From positions 62,001 through 126,000 of the forward strand of contig NZ_NINW01000058.1 in assembly GCF_002188465.1 (NCBI RefSeq): a stretch of 64,000 nucleotides of DNA, read 5' to 3'. Positions 29,811-38,032 of this stretch are shown here, in pieces (within the stretch, counting starts at the first letter, position 1; each line of letters opens with the position of its first letter). The notes beneath the pieces are model-generated. The model made no database searches. It saw nothing but the letters and a program-made list of their open reading frames with translations, and was not told where the DNA came from. The stretch is from Pigmentiphaga sp. NML080357. Its GTDB lineage: Bacteria > Pseudomonadota > Gammaproteobacteria > Burkholderiales > Burkholderiaceae_B. Made by a program: the position numbers and the translations under genes.

Positions 29811-31478
29811 TCAAGATGGGGTCGCGCGCCGCGCCTCGTCCTGCAGGACGCGCCACAGGATCTTGCCTACCGAGGATTTCGGAAGCGCGTTGACGAACTG
29901 GACCGACCGGGGACACTTGTACGCCGACATCCTCGCCCTCGCCCATTCCGCAAGCTCCTGCTCCGTCAGGGCATGGCCGTCAGCGCGTATGACCACGGCC
30001 TGGACGCTCTCGCCGCGATAGGCATCGGGGACGCCGATGACGCAGACCTCTTTCACGCCGGGATGCTGCAGCAGCACCTTTTCCACCTCCGCCGGCCATA
30101 CCTTGTACCCGGAAGCGTTGATCATCCGCTTGGCACGGTCGGTCAGGAAAAAGTACCCTTCGTCGTCGACGTGCCCGATATCGCCCGTCCTCAGGAAACG
30201 GCGACCTTCGATGTCGATGAATGCCTCGCGCGTTGCTTCCGGATCATTCCAATAGCCGGAGAATAATTGAGGCCCTCGCACCACGATCTCGCCGGATTCG
30301 CCCGCGCCCGCGTACGCGCCGCCGTCGGGGTCGATGACCAGCGCCTCGGTGCCGAAGAAGGGAACGCCGATGCTCTGCCGCTTGGGCCGGACGACAGGAT
30401 TCAAGTGCGTCGTCGCCGCGGTTTCCGTCAGGCCGTAGGCTTCGATGAATGTCACCCCCAACGTTTCCTCGACCCGGTTCGCAAGGGCGTCAGGCATGGC
30501 GGCTCCCCCCGAAGTCAGGCGCCGGAGACTGCTGAAGTCGAAGCCCGGCAGATCCGGCATGCCCAGCAGGTCCACAAGTGCGGTTGGCGGAATGCTCGCA
30601 TGACCAATGCGCCGCCGCTCGATCAGCGCAGCGACGATCTCCCGGTCCCAACGCGGCACGACAACCGAGCTGCCTCCGACATACACCGGCAGATGAACGC
30701 CGTGATTCAGTCCGGAGACGTGGAACATCGGGGCAACGCCGAGCACCGGCGTTCCCGGGGCCACCCAATGCCACAGAGCCTGGCCGACAATATTGTGCAT
30801 GTAGGCGCGATGCGTCAGGAGACATCCTTTGGACCTGCCCGTCGAGCCGGACGTATAGACGATGCCCGAGGGGTCATCGGCCGTGGCAAGGGACGCCGCG
30901 GGCGCCTCCATGGCGGCGAGCACGTCGTGCCAGGCCACAATGCCTTCGCACCGGCGGGACGGCTCGAGCACCCAGGCCGGCAGGGTGTAGTCATGCGATT
31001 GAAGCAGATAGTCGCGATACACGACGCCAATGATGACCGACAAGTCGGTGCCGCTCGATGCGGCACCGAGTTCGGGCAGGAGATCCTGCGCACATACCGC
31101 GACCCGGGCGCCGCTGTCCGACAAATAGTGCGCAAGCTCGGCCGCCCGGCTCATGGGGTTGACGGCGACGACCACCGCATCCGCCCGCAATACGGCATAG
31201 TAGGCAACGACCCACTGTGGGGAATTCTGCAGGTAGAGCAGCACCCTGTCTCCGCGCCGCACACCCGCCCGCCGGGTCAGCCACCCGGCCAGCCGTTCCA
31301 CCTCGTCGTGCAAACGGCGATAGTCGATATCGGTGCCGAAAAAGTGCAGCGCCGTGGACGACGCGTAGCGACGCCGGGAAACCTCCAGCATGTCGTGTAT
31401 GGTCGTTTCCGGCACGGCCAATTGCCGTGGCAGGTCCTTGGGCCAATAGAATCGACGCCCGGTCACTGAGGTTTCCAT
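29811..31478 (-). CDS. Acyl-CoA ligase (AMP-forming)
   Basis: ANL-superfamily ligase of 555 aa that should activate a carboxylic acid to its CoA thioester at the expense of ATP. Motifs in order: P-loop YTSGSTGRSKG, the FHVSGLNHG turn, YGLTETAATTH, the hinge TGDIGHVDDEGYFFLTDRAKRMINASGYKVWPAE, and the catalytic Lys in LPKSSVGKILWR. It is closest in layout to medium/long-chain fatty acid ligases. It is cotranscribed with the Bug receptor upstream and the hydrolase and dehydrogenases downstream, giving capture, activation and dehydrogenation of one acid. Confidence 0.9.
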   Translation of the reverse strand: METSVTGRRFYWPKDLPRQLAVPETTIHDMLEVSRRRYASSTALHFFGTDIDYRRLHDEVERLAGWLTRRAGVRRGDRVLLYLQNSPQWVVAYYAVLRADAVVVAVNPMSRAAELAHYLSDSGARVAVCAQDLLPELGAASSGTDLSVIIGVVYRDYLLQSHDYTLPAWVLEPSRRCEGIVAWHDVLAAMEAPAASLATADDPSGIVYTSGSTGRSKGCLLTHRAYMHNIVGQALWHWVAPGTPVLGVAPMFHVSGLNHGVHLPVYVGGSSVVVPRWDREIVAALIERRRIGHASIPPTALVDLLGMPDLPGFDFSSLRRLTSGGAAMPDALANRVEETLGVTFIEAYGLTETAATTHLNPVVRPKRQSIGVPFFGTEALVIDPDGGAYAGAGESGEIVVRGPQLFSGYWNDPEATREAFIDIEGRRFLRTGDIGHVDDEGYFFLTDRAKRMINASGYKVWPAEVEKVLLQHPGVKEVCVIGVPDAYRGESVQAVVIRADGHALTEQELAEWARARMSAYKCPRSVQFVNALPKSSVGKILWRVLQDEARRATPS

Positions 31479-31488
31479 GGACGGGCGC

Positions 31489-32472
31489 TCAGTTCAGCGA
31501 GATATTCGCCGACTTGATGATTTTTGCCGTACTGGCGATCTCCGTTTCGATAATCTGCCTCATTTTTTCCGGCGAACTGGGAAAGGGGTCTCCTCCCGCG
31601 GCCAGGATCCGCCTTCTCATCTCCGGCTCGTTCAGGACTGCGACGAGCTCCTTGTTCATGCGATCCACGATTGCCGCCGGCGTGCCAGCAGGCATCACTA
31701 TTCCGAACCAGGAAATGAAGTGGTAGCCCGCCACACCCGCCTCCGCCATGGTGGGCACGTCCGGTATCAATGAGGATCGCGTCGAACTGGTCTGGGCCAG
31801 TACGCGCAGCTTGCCCGCCTGGATGTGCGGCGTGGCGGTCGGCAGATCCGTGAACGCGGAATCAAGATGTCCCGCCACGACGTCCACCGTGGCGGGACCC
31901 GTTCCCTTGTAGGGCACGTGGATAAGCTCCGCTCCGGTCAGCTGGTTCAGCAGCTCGCCCGCCAGGTTGGTAGAACTTCCCGGGCCTGCCGAGCCGTAGC
32001 TGAAGCGCTTTCCCGCCTTGGCTCTCTCCAGCAATTGCGCCACGCTCTTGATGTCGCTGGATGCGTTCACCACGAACACCAGGGGATTGTTCACCACCAT
32101 CGACACCGGCGCGAGATCCTTGAGCGGATGATAGGGCAGGTTCGGCATCAAGTTGACATTGGACGCCAGCGTACCGGCCGTCCCGAAACCCATGGTGTAG
32201 CCATCCGGTTTCGCCCGGGCCACCAGTTCGAGGCCAACCACCCCACCCGCGCCGGCGCGGTTGTCGAGGATGATGGACTGCCCCAGCCGCTTGCCCAGCT
32301 CGGGCAAGACTATGCGCCCCACGGTATCTGCCGACCCGCCAACGGCGTAGCCGACGTGGAACAGGATGGGCTTGCTCGGATAGTCGCCCGTGGCGCGATC
32401 CTGAGCATGAAGCGGCATGCACGTGAACAACACGGCAGCCGCCAGCGAACCACTTCCAACCACAGCCTTCAT
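31489..32472 (-). CDS. Bug-family tripartite tricarboxylate transporter substrate-binding protein
   Basis: Periplasmic Bug receptor (327 aa). Signal peptide of about 23 residues (ends PLHAQD), then DYPSKPILFHVGYAVGGSADT, DNRAGAGGVVGLELVARAKPDGYT, YHPLKDLAPVSMV and IPDVPTMAEAGVAGYHF. It is the first gene of the leftward acyl-CoA operon, 10 nt before the ligase. ATG 32472 was chosen over an in-frame Met 13 codons upstream because it directly precedes the hydrophobic signal segment. Confidence 0.93.
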   Translation of the reverse strand: MKAVVGSGSLAAAVLFTCMPLHAQDRATGDYPSKPILFHVGYAVGGSADTVGRIVLPELGKRLGQSIILDNRAGAGGVVGLELVARAKPDGYTMGFGTAGTLASNVNLMPNLPYHPLKDLAPVSMVVNNPLVFVVNASSDIKSVAQLLERAKAGKRFSYGSAGPGSSTNLAGELLNQLTGAELIHVPYKGTGPATVDVVAGHLDSAFTDLPTATPHIQAGKLRVLAQTSSTRSSLIPDVPTMAEAGVAGYHFISWFGIVMPAGTPAAIVDRMNKELVAVLNEPEMRRRILAAGGDPFPSSPEKMRQIIETEIASTAKIIKSANISLN

Positions 32473-32571
32473 GATGCACCCCCGCACAAGGAAAGCGATC
32501 TCCGATCGCATTGGTTGAACATCCAGGACCTGCCTTCTTCGCCGCCATGCTATATCGCAATTAGGTAATTT

Positions 32572-32595
32572 TAGAAGTTTTCTATAAAAATAGAA
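32572..32595. promoter_or_regulatory. Overlapping TAGAA/TTCTA inverted repeats
   Basis: TAGAA-GTT-TTCTA (32572-32584) overlaps TTCTAT-AAAA-ATAGAA (32580-32595). The AT-rich block lies in the 259-nt gap between the leftward acyl-CoA operon and the rightward monooxygenase operon, so a regulator bound here could act on both. Confidence 0.4.
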
Positions 32596-32654
32596 TCCAT
32601 TTCAGATGGCTCCTCGGGCTTTCCCCTAGACGCCGGCCGCATCGATTTTTTTCT

Positions 32655-32683
32655 TTGCATTAGCTTTCTTTAGAAGCTAATAT
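32655..32683 (+). promoter_or_regulatory. Sigma-70 promoter with internal palindrome
   Basis: A -35 box TTGCAT (32655-32660), a 17-bp spacer and a -10 box TAATAT (32678-32683) point to the flavin reductase gene 49 nt downstream. The perfect inverted repeat ATTAGCTT-N7-AAGCTAAT (32659-32681) fills the spacer and touches both boxes, the classic geometry of a repressor operator. No regulator gene lies nearby. Confidence 0.55.
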
Positions 32684-32731
32684 TCGAACCTCATCAGGCA
32701 AATGCGGCTGTCAGAACTGGAGGAGACTGTC

Positions 32732-33238
32732 ATGGAAAACGCATTCTCTGCCCGCGAGTTCCGGAACGCGTTAGGTCTCTTCGCGACCGGCGTCGCCGTC
32801 GCAACCGCGTCGAACCATCGTCATCGAGCGGGCATCACGATCAATTCATTTGCGTCGGTCTCTCTGTCGCCTCCCCTCGTTCTATTCAGTGCCGCCAAGA
32901 CGCTGAACTCCATCGATACGTTCAACGATGCCGCGGGGTTCACGATCAATGTCCTGAGTGCCGACCAGGCATCCCTCTCGGCGCAATTCGCCAAGGCGGG
33001 AGAAGACAAATGGCTCAACGTCGGCACTGCCGCCGGCAAGCACGGCGGGATCGTGATCACGCCCTGCCTGGTCAGCTTCGACTGCAAGCTGCACGCCAAA
33101 TGCGATGGCGGCGACCACGTCATCTTCATCGGCGAAGTCACCGACATCATCGACGGAACGGGCGACCAGCCTCTGCTCTATTTCCGGGGAAGCTACCGCG
33201 ACCTCGCACCGCGCTCCGGCGCCAGGCTTGCTGCCTGA
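32732..33238 (+). CDS. Flavin reductase (HpaC-like component of a two-component monooxygenase)
   Basis: Flavin reductase of 168 aa with the FMN-binding split-barrel fold: FRNALGLFATGVAVATA, SFASVSLSPPLVLFSAAK, TINVLSADQASLSAQFA, and the C-terminal GDHVIFIGEVTDI ... LYFRGSYRDL. Such enzymes deliver free FADH2 or FMNH2 to a partner oxygenase, here encoded 26 nt downstream. ATG 32732 has an ideal GGAGGA 7-8 nt upstream; the in-frame ATG at 32702 has none. First gene of a long rightward operon. Confidence 0.92.
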   Translation: MENAFSAREFRNALGLFATGVAVATASNHRHRAGITINSFASVSLSPPLVLFSAAKTLNSIDTFNDAAGFTINVLSADQASLSAQFAKAGEDKWLNVGTAAGKHGGIVITPCLVSFDCKLHAKCDGGDHVIFIGEVTDIIDGTGDQPLLYFRGSYRDLAPRSGARLAA

Positions 33239-33264
33239 TCCGAATAACTTTCGCGAAGACAACC

Positions 33265-34749
33265 ATGGCCCAAGACATCAAGAACGGATCTACGCATCTG
33301 GCCTCCCTTCGGGACGGCCGCTCGGTTTACATCAACGGCAAGCACGCGGGAGACGTCACCGAGCATGCGGCCTTCCGCAACGCTATCGCGTCCACCTGCG
33401 ATCTGTACGACTTCCAGGCCGATCCCGACAGGGCGGAACTGATGACGTTCGAAACGGAGTCCGGCGCTCGCGTCAACCGCGCGTGGCAGGCGCCAGGCTC
33501 ATACGAAGAGCTGGTGCGGCGGCGCGAGGCACTCACGACATGGGCGGAACTGCATGGCGGTTTCATGGGACGCTCTCCGGACCATGTCTCCAGCGCCTTG
33601 TTGGGGCAACTGATGGGGATCGAGGTCTTCGAGCGACACGACATCAAGCGCGCCAACGCGTTTCGCGAATACTTCAGGTATGCGCGCGACAAGGATCTGT
33701 TCCTGACCTACGTCATCATCAATCCGCAAGCAGATCGCTCGAAAGACTGGGGCGACCAGCCGGCGGAAGACCTGGTCGCCTCCATCGTCGACGAAGACAA
33801 CGAGGGCATCACCATCCGCGGCGCGAAGATGCTGGGCACCAGTTCCATCATGGCCAATGAAGTCTTCGTCGCCAACCTGCAGCCGCTGCGCCCCGGCGAA
33901 GAGAATCTCGCTTTCGCTTGCGCGCTGCCCATGAATGCCAAGGGCCTGAAGGTCCTGTCCAGGAAGTCCTTCGAAGAACACGCGGTCTCCCATTTCGACA
34001 ACCCATTGGCATCGCGCTTTGACGAAAACGACGCCTTGATGTACTTCGACGACGTCAAGGTTCCCTGGGACCGCGTCTTTGTCTACAAGGACACGGATAC
34101 ATGCCGGGCCCAGTTCCACGACACGCCGGGGCACACCATGCAGAACTACCAGGCGCAGATCCGCCTGATGGTGAAGACGCGCTTTCTTCTCGGCGTGGCA
34201 AGAAAGATCACCGAGACCATCGGTACCATCGCCCTGCCCCCCGTCCGCGAAAAGCTTGGCTGGCTGTCGGCCAAGGTCGCCATGGTGGAAGGCATGGTGT
34301 ATGGCATGGAAGCGGCCGGTCACCTGCATAACGGCTTCTATGTACCCAACCGCAATCTCATGTATTCGGCTCAGGTCGTCACACAGGAGCTCTATCCACA
34401 ACTGGTCAATGCGATACGCGAGCTTGCCGGAGGCGCGCTCATCATGCTGCCGTCCTCCGAGGACGACCTGAGAAACCCCGAGCTGCTTCCCATCATCCGC
34501 AAGACCCAGGTCTCGGGCCACATGAGCCCGGAAGAGCGCGTCAAATTCCTCAAGCTTGCCTGGGATGCGCTGGGCAGCGAGTTCGCCTCGCGCCACCTGC
34601 AGTACGAGATGTTCTATGCCGGAGCCCAGTTCGTTACTTGCGGCCATAGCTTCCGAACCCGCAATTGGGCCGAGTCGACGGGACTGGCCGAGCGAGTGCT
34701 GTCTGCCCGTGCCGCGCCTTCGCCTGCCGCCGCAAGGAACGCAGCCTGA
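33265..34749 (+). CDS. 4-hydroxyphenylacetate 3-hydroxylase family oxygenase (HpaB-like)
   Basis: Oxygenase component (494 aa) of a two-component flavin monooxygenase. It is related to acyl-CoA dehydrogenases in fold and to HpaB and halophenol monooxygenases in sequence. Landmarks are GFMGRSPDHVSSALLG, LTYVIINPQADRSKDWG, GAKMLGTSSIMANEVFV and YFDDVKVPWDRVFVYKD, followed by a helical C-terminal half with LPPVREKLGWLSAKVAMVEGM. It should hydroxylate a phenolic ring using reduced flavin from the preceding gene. The substrate could be a hydroxyphenylacetate, phenol or another hydroxylated aromatic; the downstream importer suggests an amphipathic or amino-acid-like compound. Confidence 0.9.
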   Translation: MAQDIKNGSTHLASLRDGRSVYINGKHAGDVTEHAAFRNAIASTCDLYDFQADPDRAELMTFETESGARVNRAWQAPGSYEELVRRREALTTWAELHGGFMGRSPDHVSSALLGQLMGIEVFERHDIKRANAFREYFRYARDKDLFLTYVIINPQADRSKDWGDQPAEDLVASIVDEDNEGITIRGAKMLGTSSIMANEVFVANLQPLRPGEENLAFACALPMNAKGLKVLSRKSFEEHAVSHFDNPLASRFDENDALMYFDDVKVPWDRVFVYKDTDTCRAQFHDTPGHTMQNYQAQIRLMVKTRFLLGVARKITETIGTIALPPVREKLGWLSAKVAMVEGMVYGMEAAGHLHNGFYVPNRNLMYSAQVVTQELYPQLVNAIRELAGGALIMLPSSEDDLRNPELLPIIRKTQVSGHMSPEERVKFLKLAWDALGSEFASRHLQYEMFYAGAQFVTCGHSFRTRNWAESTGLAERVLSARAAPSPAAARNAA

Positions 34750-34796
34750 GCACCTCATGAACCGGTGGCAACCACGTTGCGAGGGAGTTCGCATTC

Positions 34797-35672
34797 ATGC
34801 TGCTTCAGCAAATTGTCAATGGCCTGCTCCTCGGCGGTGTCTACGTCCTGGTCGCGGTCGCGTTCTCCATCTGCTGGGGATTCCTGAACTTCGTTAACTT
34901 CTCGATCCCTGCGCTCTTTTCCCTCGGAGGATTCTGCATCTGGGTCTTCATGCAGTACGGGATAGGTTGGTGGCCCTCCGCCTTGCTGGCGGTTGTCCTG
35001 GCGGCAGCGGTCTCATGCATCGTGGAGCGCTTCACCTTCCGGTTCCAACGCAACGCCGGCCCCGTCGTCCCGCTGGTCAGCTCCCTGGGCTTTCTGATCC
35101 TGATCGAGAACGTCCTGCTCGCCCTTTATGGCTCCGAGGGCCGCGCGGTGCAACTTCCCTTGCAGGACGTGAACTGGCGCATCGACGGCCTGGTCATCAG
35201 CCTGCCCCAATTGGGAGGGTTGCTGCTGGCGATACTCCTGGTCGCGGGATTTTCCGTCGCGCTCAAGACGAGCAAGCTCGGGCGCGGAGTACGCGCGATT
35301 GCCGAAAGCCCGGATACCGCAGTCCTGCTTGGCGTACGGATCAACTCGCTCGTTCCCCTGGTTTTCCTGTTGGCCGGCGTGTTCTCCGGCCTGGCAGGCG
35401 TGCTGTTCGCCCTGGGATACCAGCAGGTATCGCCATTCATCGGCGACCAGGTGGCGCTCAAGGGCTTGTCCGCCATGGTCCTGGGCGGAATGGGCAGCAT
35501 CTGGGGCGCGGTCTTGGGCGGGCTGGTCATCGGTATTGTCGAAGTACTGGCGATCCGCTTCTGGTCGGCCGATTTCGTCAAGATCGCGGTCTACGGGGTG
35601 TTGCTGCTCTTGCTGATCATCAAACCCTCCGGACTGCTCGGCAATGGCCAGACACGTCAGGAGAAATTCTGA
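34797..35672 (+). CDS. livH: Branched-chain amino acid-type ABC transporter permease LivH
   Basis: Inner-membrane permease of a HAAT (Liv) importer, 291 aa with about eight membrane helices. Family segments: NGLLLGGVYVLVAVAFSICWG at the N-terminus, SSLGFLILIENVLLALYG, and RAIAESPDTAVLLGVRINSLV followed by GLSAMVLGGMGSIWGAVLGG. A GAGGGAG site precedes the ATG. It is cotranscribed after the two-component monooxygenase, so the importer probably carries that enzyme's substrate rather than leucine. Confidence 0.93.
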   Translation: MLLQQIVNGLLLGGVYVLVAVAFSICWGFLNFVNFSIPALFSLGGFCIWVFMQYGIGWWPSALLAVVLAAAVSCIVERFTFRFQRNAGPVVPLVSSLGFLILIENVLLALYGSEGRAVQLPLQDVNWRIDGLVISLPQLGGLLLAILLVAGFSVALKTSKLGRGVRAIAESPDTAVLLGVRINSLVPLVFLLAGVFSGLAGVLFALGYQQVSPFIGDQVALKGLSAMVLGGMGSIWGAVLGGLVIGIVEVLAIRFWSADFVKIAVYGVLLLLLIIKPSGLLGNGQTRQEKF

Positions 35673-36514
35673 TGAGCGGCTACGTCGAGACCATCCTGGT
35701 CATGCTCAGCATCAATGTCATCCTCGCCTATGCGGCATTCCTGCCGCTCGCCGCTGGACAAGTCAACCTTGGCATAGCCGGCCTGATGGCAATTGGCGCA
35801 TACGCGTCCTCGTACCTGGGTGCGGAGTATGCCGTACCCCCCGGCCCAGCCATCGCCATTGGCGTCTTGATCTCGGCGGCAGTGTCGATCGTGATCGCCT
35901 TTCCCATCCTGCGCACACGCGACATCTACCTGGCATTGGCGACCCTCGCCCTGGGCGAATGCATCAGCGGCATCATCATCAACACCGAGGCGCTCGGCGG
36001 TGCCGCCGGATACTCCGTCTCCGGTTACGTGGGCCTGCCGTGGATCGCCTCGTGCGCGATCGGCGTTTGCGTGCTGGTGTTCATCCTGTTTCGTACGCGC
36101 CTGGGGCTGTGCATCGTCTCGGTCGACGACGACGAGCGCGTGGCAGACCTGCTGGGTATCCATGTGCGCGCGGTGAAAGTAGCGGCATTCTCGATGGGCG
36201 GCGCGCTGGCCGGCCTGGCCGGCGGCCTGTACGCCCACTATTTCAGCTTCATCGAGGGCCAGCACTTCACCGTCCTGCTTTCCGTCTACGTCGTGCTGTA
36301 TGTGCTGCTGGGCGGTGCCAAGACATTGATCGGCCCGCTTGCCGGCGCATTGATCTTCACGCTCATGCCCGAGCTCCTTCGCGCAGGCAACGAATGGCGC
36401 TACGCGCTGTTCGCGTTGTTCGTGATCGCCGTCATGGCGATACGTCCCCATGGGTTGTTCATGCCCGGCCAGCCTCCCTGGCGCCGGTTGGGCAGGTCGG
36501 GAGAAGCGAGATGA
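35672..36514 (+). CDS. livM: Branched-chain amino acid-type ABC transporter permease LivM
   Basis: Second permease of the Liv-type importer (280 aa). It has several membrane helices and the family loops LPLAAGQVNLGIAGLMAIGAYASS, RTRDIYLALATLALGE and SVDDDERVADLLGIHVRAVKVAAFSMGGALAGLAGGLYAHY. Its start overlaps the LivH stop by one base, and its stop overlaps the LivG start as ATGA, so the four transporter genes are translationally coupled. Confidence 0.93.
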   Translation: MSGYVETILVMLSINVILAYAAFLPLAAGQVNLGIAGLMAIGAYASSYLGAEYAVPPGPAIAIGVLISAAVSIVIAFPILRTRDIYLALATLALGECISGIIINTEALGGAAGYSVSGYVGLPWIASCAIGVCVLVFILFRTRLGLCIVSVDDDERVADLLGIHVRAVKVAAFSMGGALAGLAGGLYAHYFSFIEGQHFTVLLSVYVVLYVLLGGAKTLIGPLAGALIFTLMPELLRAGNEWRYALFALFVIAVMAIRPHGLFMPGQPPWRRLGRSGEAR

Positions 36515-37275
36515 GCGATACCCTTCTCGCGCTGTCAGGCGTTTCGAAATCCTTCGGCGGGCTGAAGGTCATCGACGATGTCTCATTCACGATACCGCGG
36601 GGTTCGCGCAGTGCGATCATCGGCCCCAACGGCGCCGGCAAATCCACCTTGTTCAACCTGATCAGCGGCGCCTTCCCGACAGACCGGGGCAGCATTACCC
36701 TCGACGGCATCGAACTGACCGGCATGCCGGCACGCCATCGCGCCCGCCATGGCCTGACTCGCAACTTCCAGAACATCCGGCTGATGCCCACGCTGTCCAC
36801 CTTCGACAATATGCTGCTGGGCCAGCATGCGCGCGCAGCAGGACTTGCCGAACTGTTGCGGCCGGTCCGGTCTCCGAGGGCGCGCAACATCTGGCGCGAC
36901 GAGGTTCGCGAAGAACTCGACCTGGCAGGCCTGGGCGCCTATGTCGATAGCAGGGTCGAAGGCCTGCCCTACGGCATACGCAAGAAACTGGAAATCGTCC
37001 GCGCCTTGCTGGCCAGGCCCAAGCTGTTGCTCCTGGACGAACCTTGCGCCGGCCTGAACACCGCCGAGCGCGACCAGATCCTGCCGTTCCTGCGTTCGCT
37101 GGAGCGCCGCGGCATTACCCTGATGATCGTCGAACACGACATGCAGTTGATCGCCGATCTATGCGACCACGTGATCGTCCTGAACTTCGGGGTCAAGATC
37201 GCCGAAGGGGCGCCGGACTGCGTACGTGCCGACCCCCAGGTCATTACCGCCTATCTTGGCGCGGAGGATCAATGA
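36511..37275 (+). CDS. livG: ABC transporter ATP-binding protein LivG
   Basis: ATPase of the Liv-type importer, 254 aa. Walker A GPNGAGKST (about 38-46), the LivG-specific GLTRNFQNIRLMPTLSTFDNM Q-loop region, and Walker B LLLLDEPCAGLN with the D-loop and the IVEHDMQLIADLCDHVIVLNFGVKIAEG end. The signature reads LPYGIRKKLEI rather than canonical LSGGQ; the LivG family commonly has LPYGxQRxLEI, but the Gln is replaced here by Arg. Overlaps both neighbours by 4 nt. Confidence 0.93.
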   Translation: MSDTLLALSGVSKSFGGLKVIDDVSFTIPRGSRSAIIGPNGAGKSTLFNLISGAFPTDRGSITLDGIELTGMPARHRARHGLTRNFQNIRLMPTLSTFDNMLLGQHARAAGLAELLRPVRSPRARNIWRDEVREELDLAGLGAYVDSRVEGLPYGIRKKLEIVRALLARPKLLLLDEPCAGLNTAERDQILPFLRSLERRGITLMIVEHDMQLIADLCDHVIVLNFGVKIAEGAPDCVRADPQVITAYLGAEDQ

Positions 37276-38000
37276 CCACGGCGCTGCTCGAGATCCAGGG
37301 CCTGAGCGTCCAGTATGGCCGCAACATGGCGCTCAAGGACTTTTCATTGCGTGTCGGCGCGGGCCAGTTGATTGCCGTGCTGGGGGCGAACGGAGCAGGC
37401 AAGAGCTCCCTGCTCAAGACCATCGCCGGCCTGGTCCGGCCTGCCTCCGGCTCCCTGGCGCTGGAAGGCAGGGACCTGCATCGCGCCAGCGCGTCGGAAC
37501 GGGTCGCCCGTGGGATAGCCTTGGTTCCGGAAGGGCGCTGGATCCTGGTTTCCATGAGCGTGCATGAGAACTTGCTGATGGGAGCCTGGTGCAGGAAAGG
37601 CGCCGTTCCCGCCGGCGAGCTGGAGGCGATCTACGCCCGTTTCCCGAACCTGGCTTCGCGTCGACACATGCCGGCTGCCGTCCTGTCGGGCGGCGAACAG
37701 CAAATGCTGGCGATAGGCCGCGCGCTGCTGTCCCGTCCGCGGCTGTTGCTGCTGGACGAACCGTCCCTGGGCCTGTCGCCCCTGCTCGTCCAGCAACTGT
37801 TCACGCTGATTCGGGACCTGAACCAGGAAGGCCTGAGCATGATCCTCGTCGAACAGAACATCCGCAAGGCCCTGCAGGTGGCCCACCGCGTTCATGTGCT
37901 TGAACTGGGCAGGGAAGTCGCGCATGGGGAACCCCAAAGCCTGATGGCCAGCTCCGCGCTGCATGAAGCCTACCTCGGCCGCGCTCGTCCGGCGCCCTGA
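37272..38000 (+). CDS. livF: ABC transporter ATP-binding protein LivF
   Basis: Second ATPase of the importer, 242 aa. Walker A GANGAGKSS, the LivF-typical ALVPEGRWILVSMSVHENLLMGA, signature LSGGEQQMLAIGRAL, Walker B LLLLDEPSLGLSP and H-loop-region ILVEQNIRKALQVAHRVHVLELG. The usual LivF 'EGR-R-F' segment is EGRWILVSM here, a mild deviation. The ATG overlaps the LivG stop (ATGA); the receptor gene follows after 32 nt. Confidence 0.93.
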   Translation: MTTALLEIQGLSVQYGRNMALKDFSLRVGAGQLIAVLGANGAGKSSLLKTIAGLVRPASGSLALEGRDLHRASASERVARGIALVPEGRWILVSMSVHENLLMGAWCRKGAVPAGELEAIYARFPNLASRRHMPAAVLSGGEQQMLAIGRALLSRPRLLLLDEPSLGLSPLLVQQLFTLIRDLNQEGLSMILVEQNIRKALQVAHRVHVLELGREVAHGEPQSLMASSALHEAYLGRARPAP

Positions 38001-38032
38001 TTCTTTCACGTCACCTACCTCGGGAGATCGTC

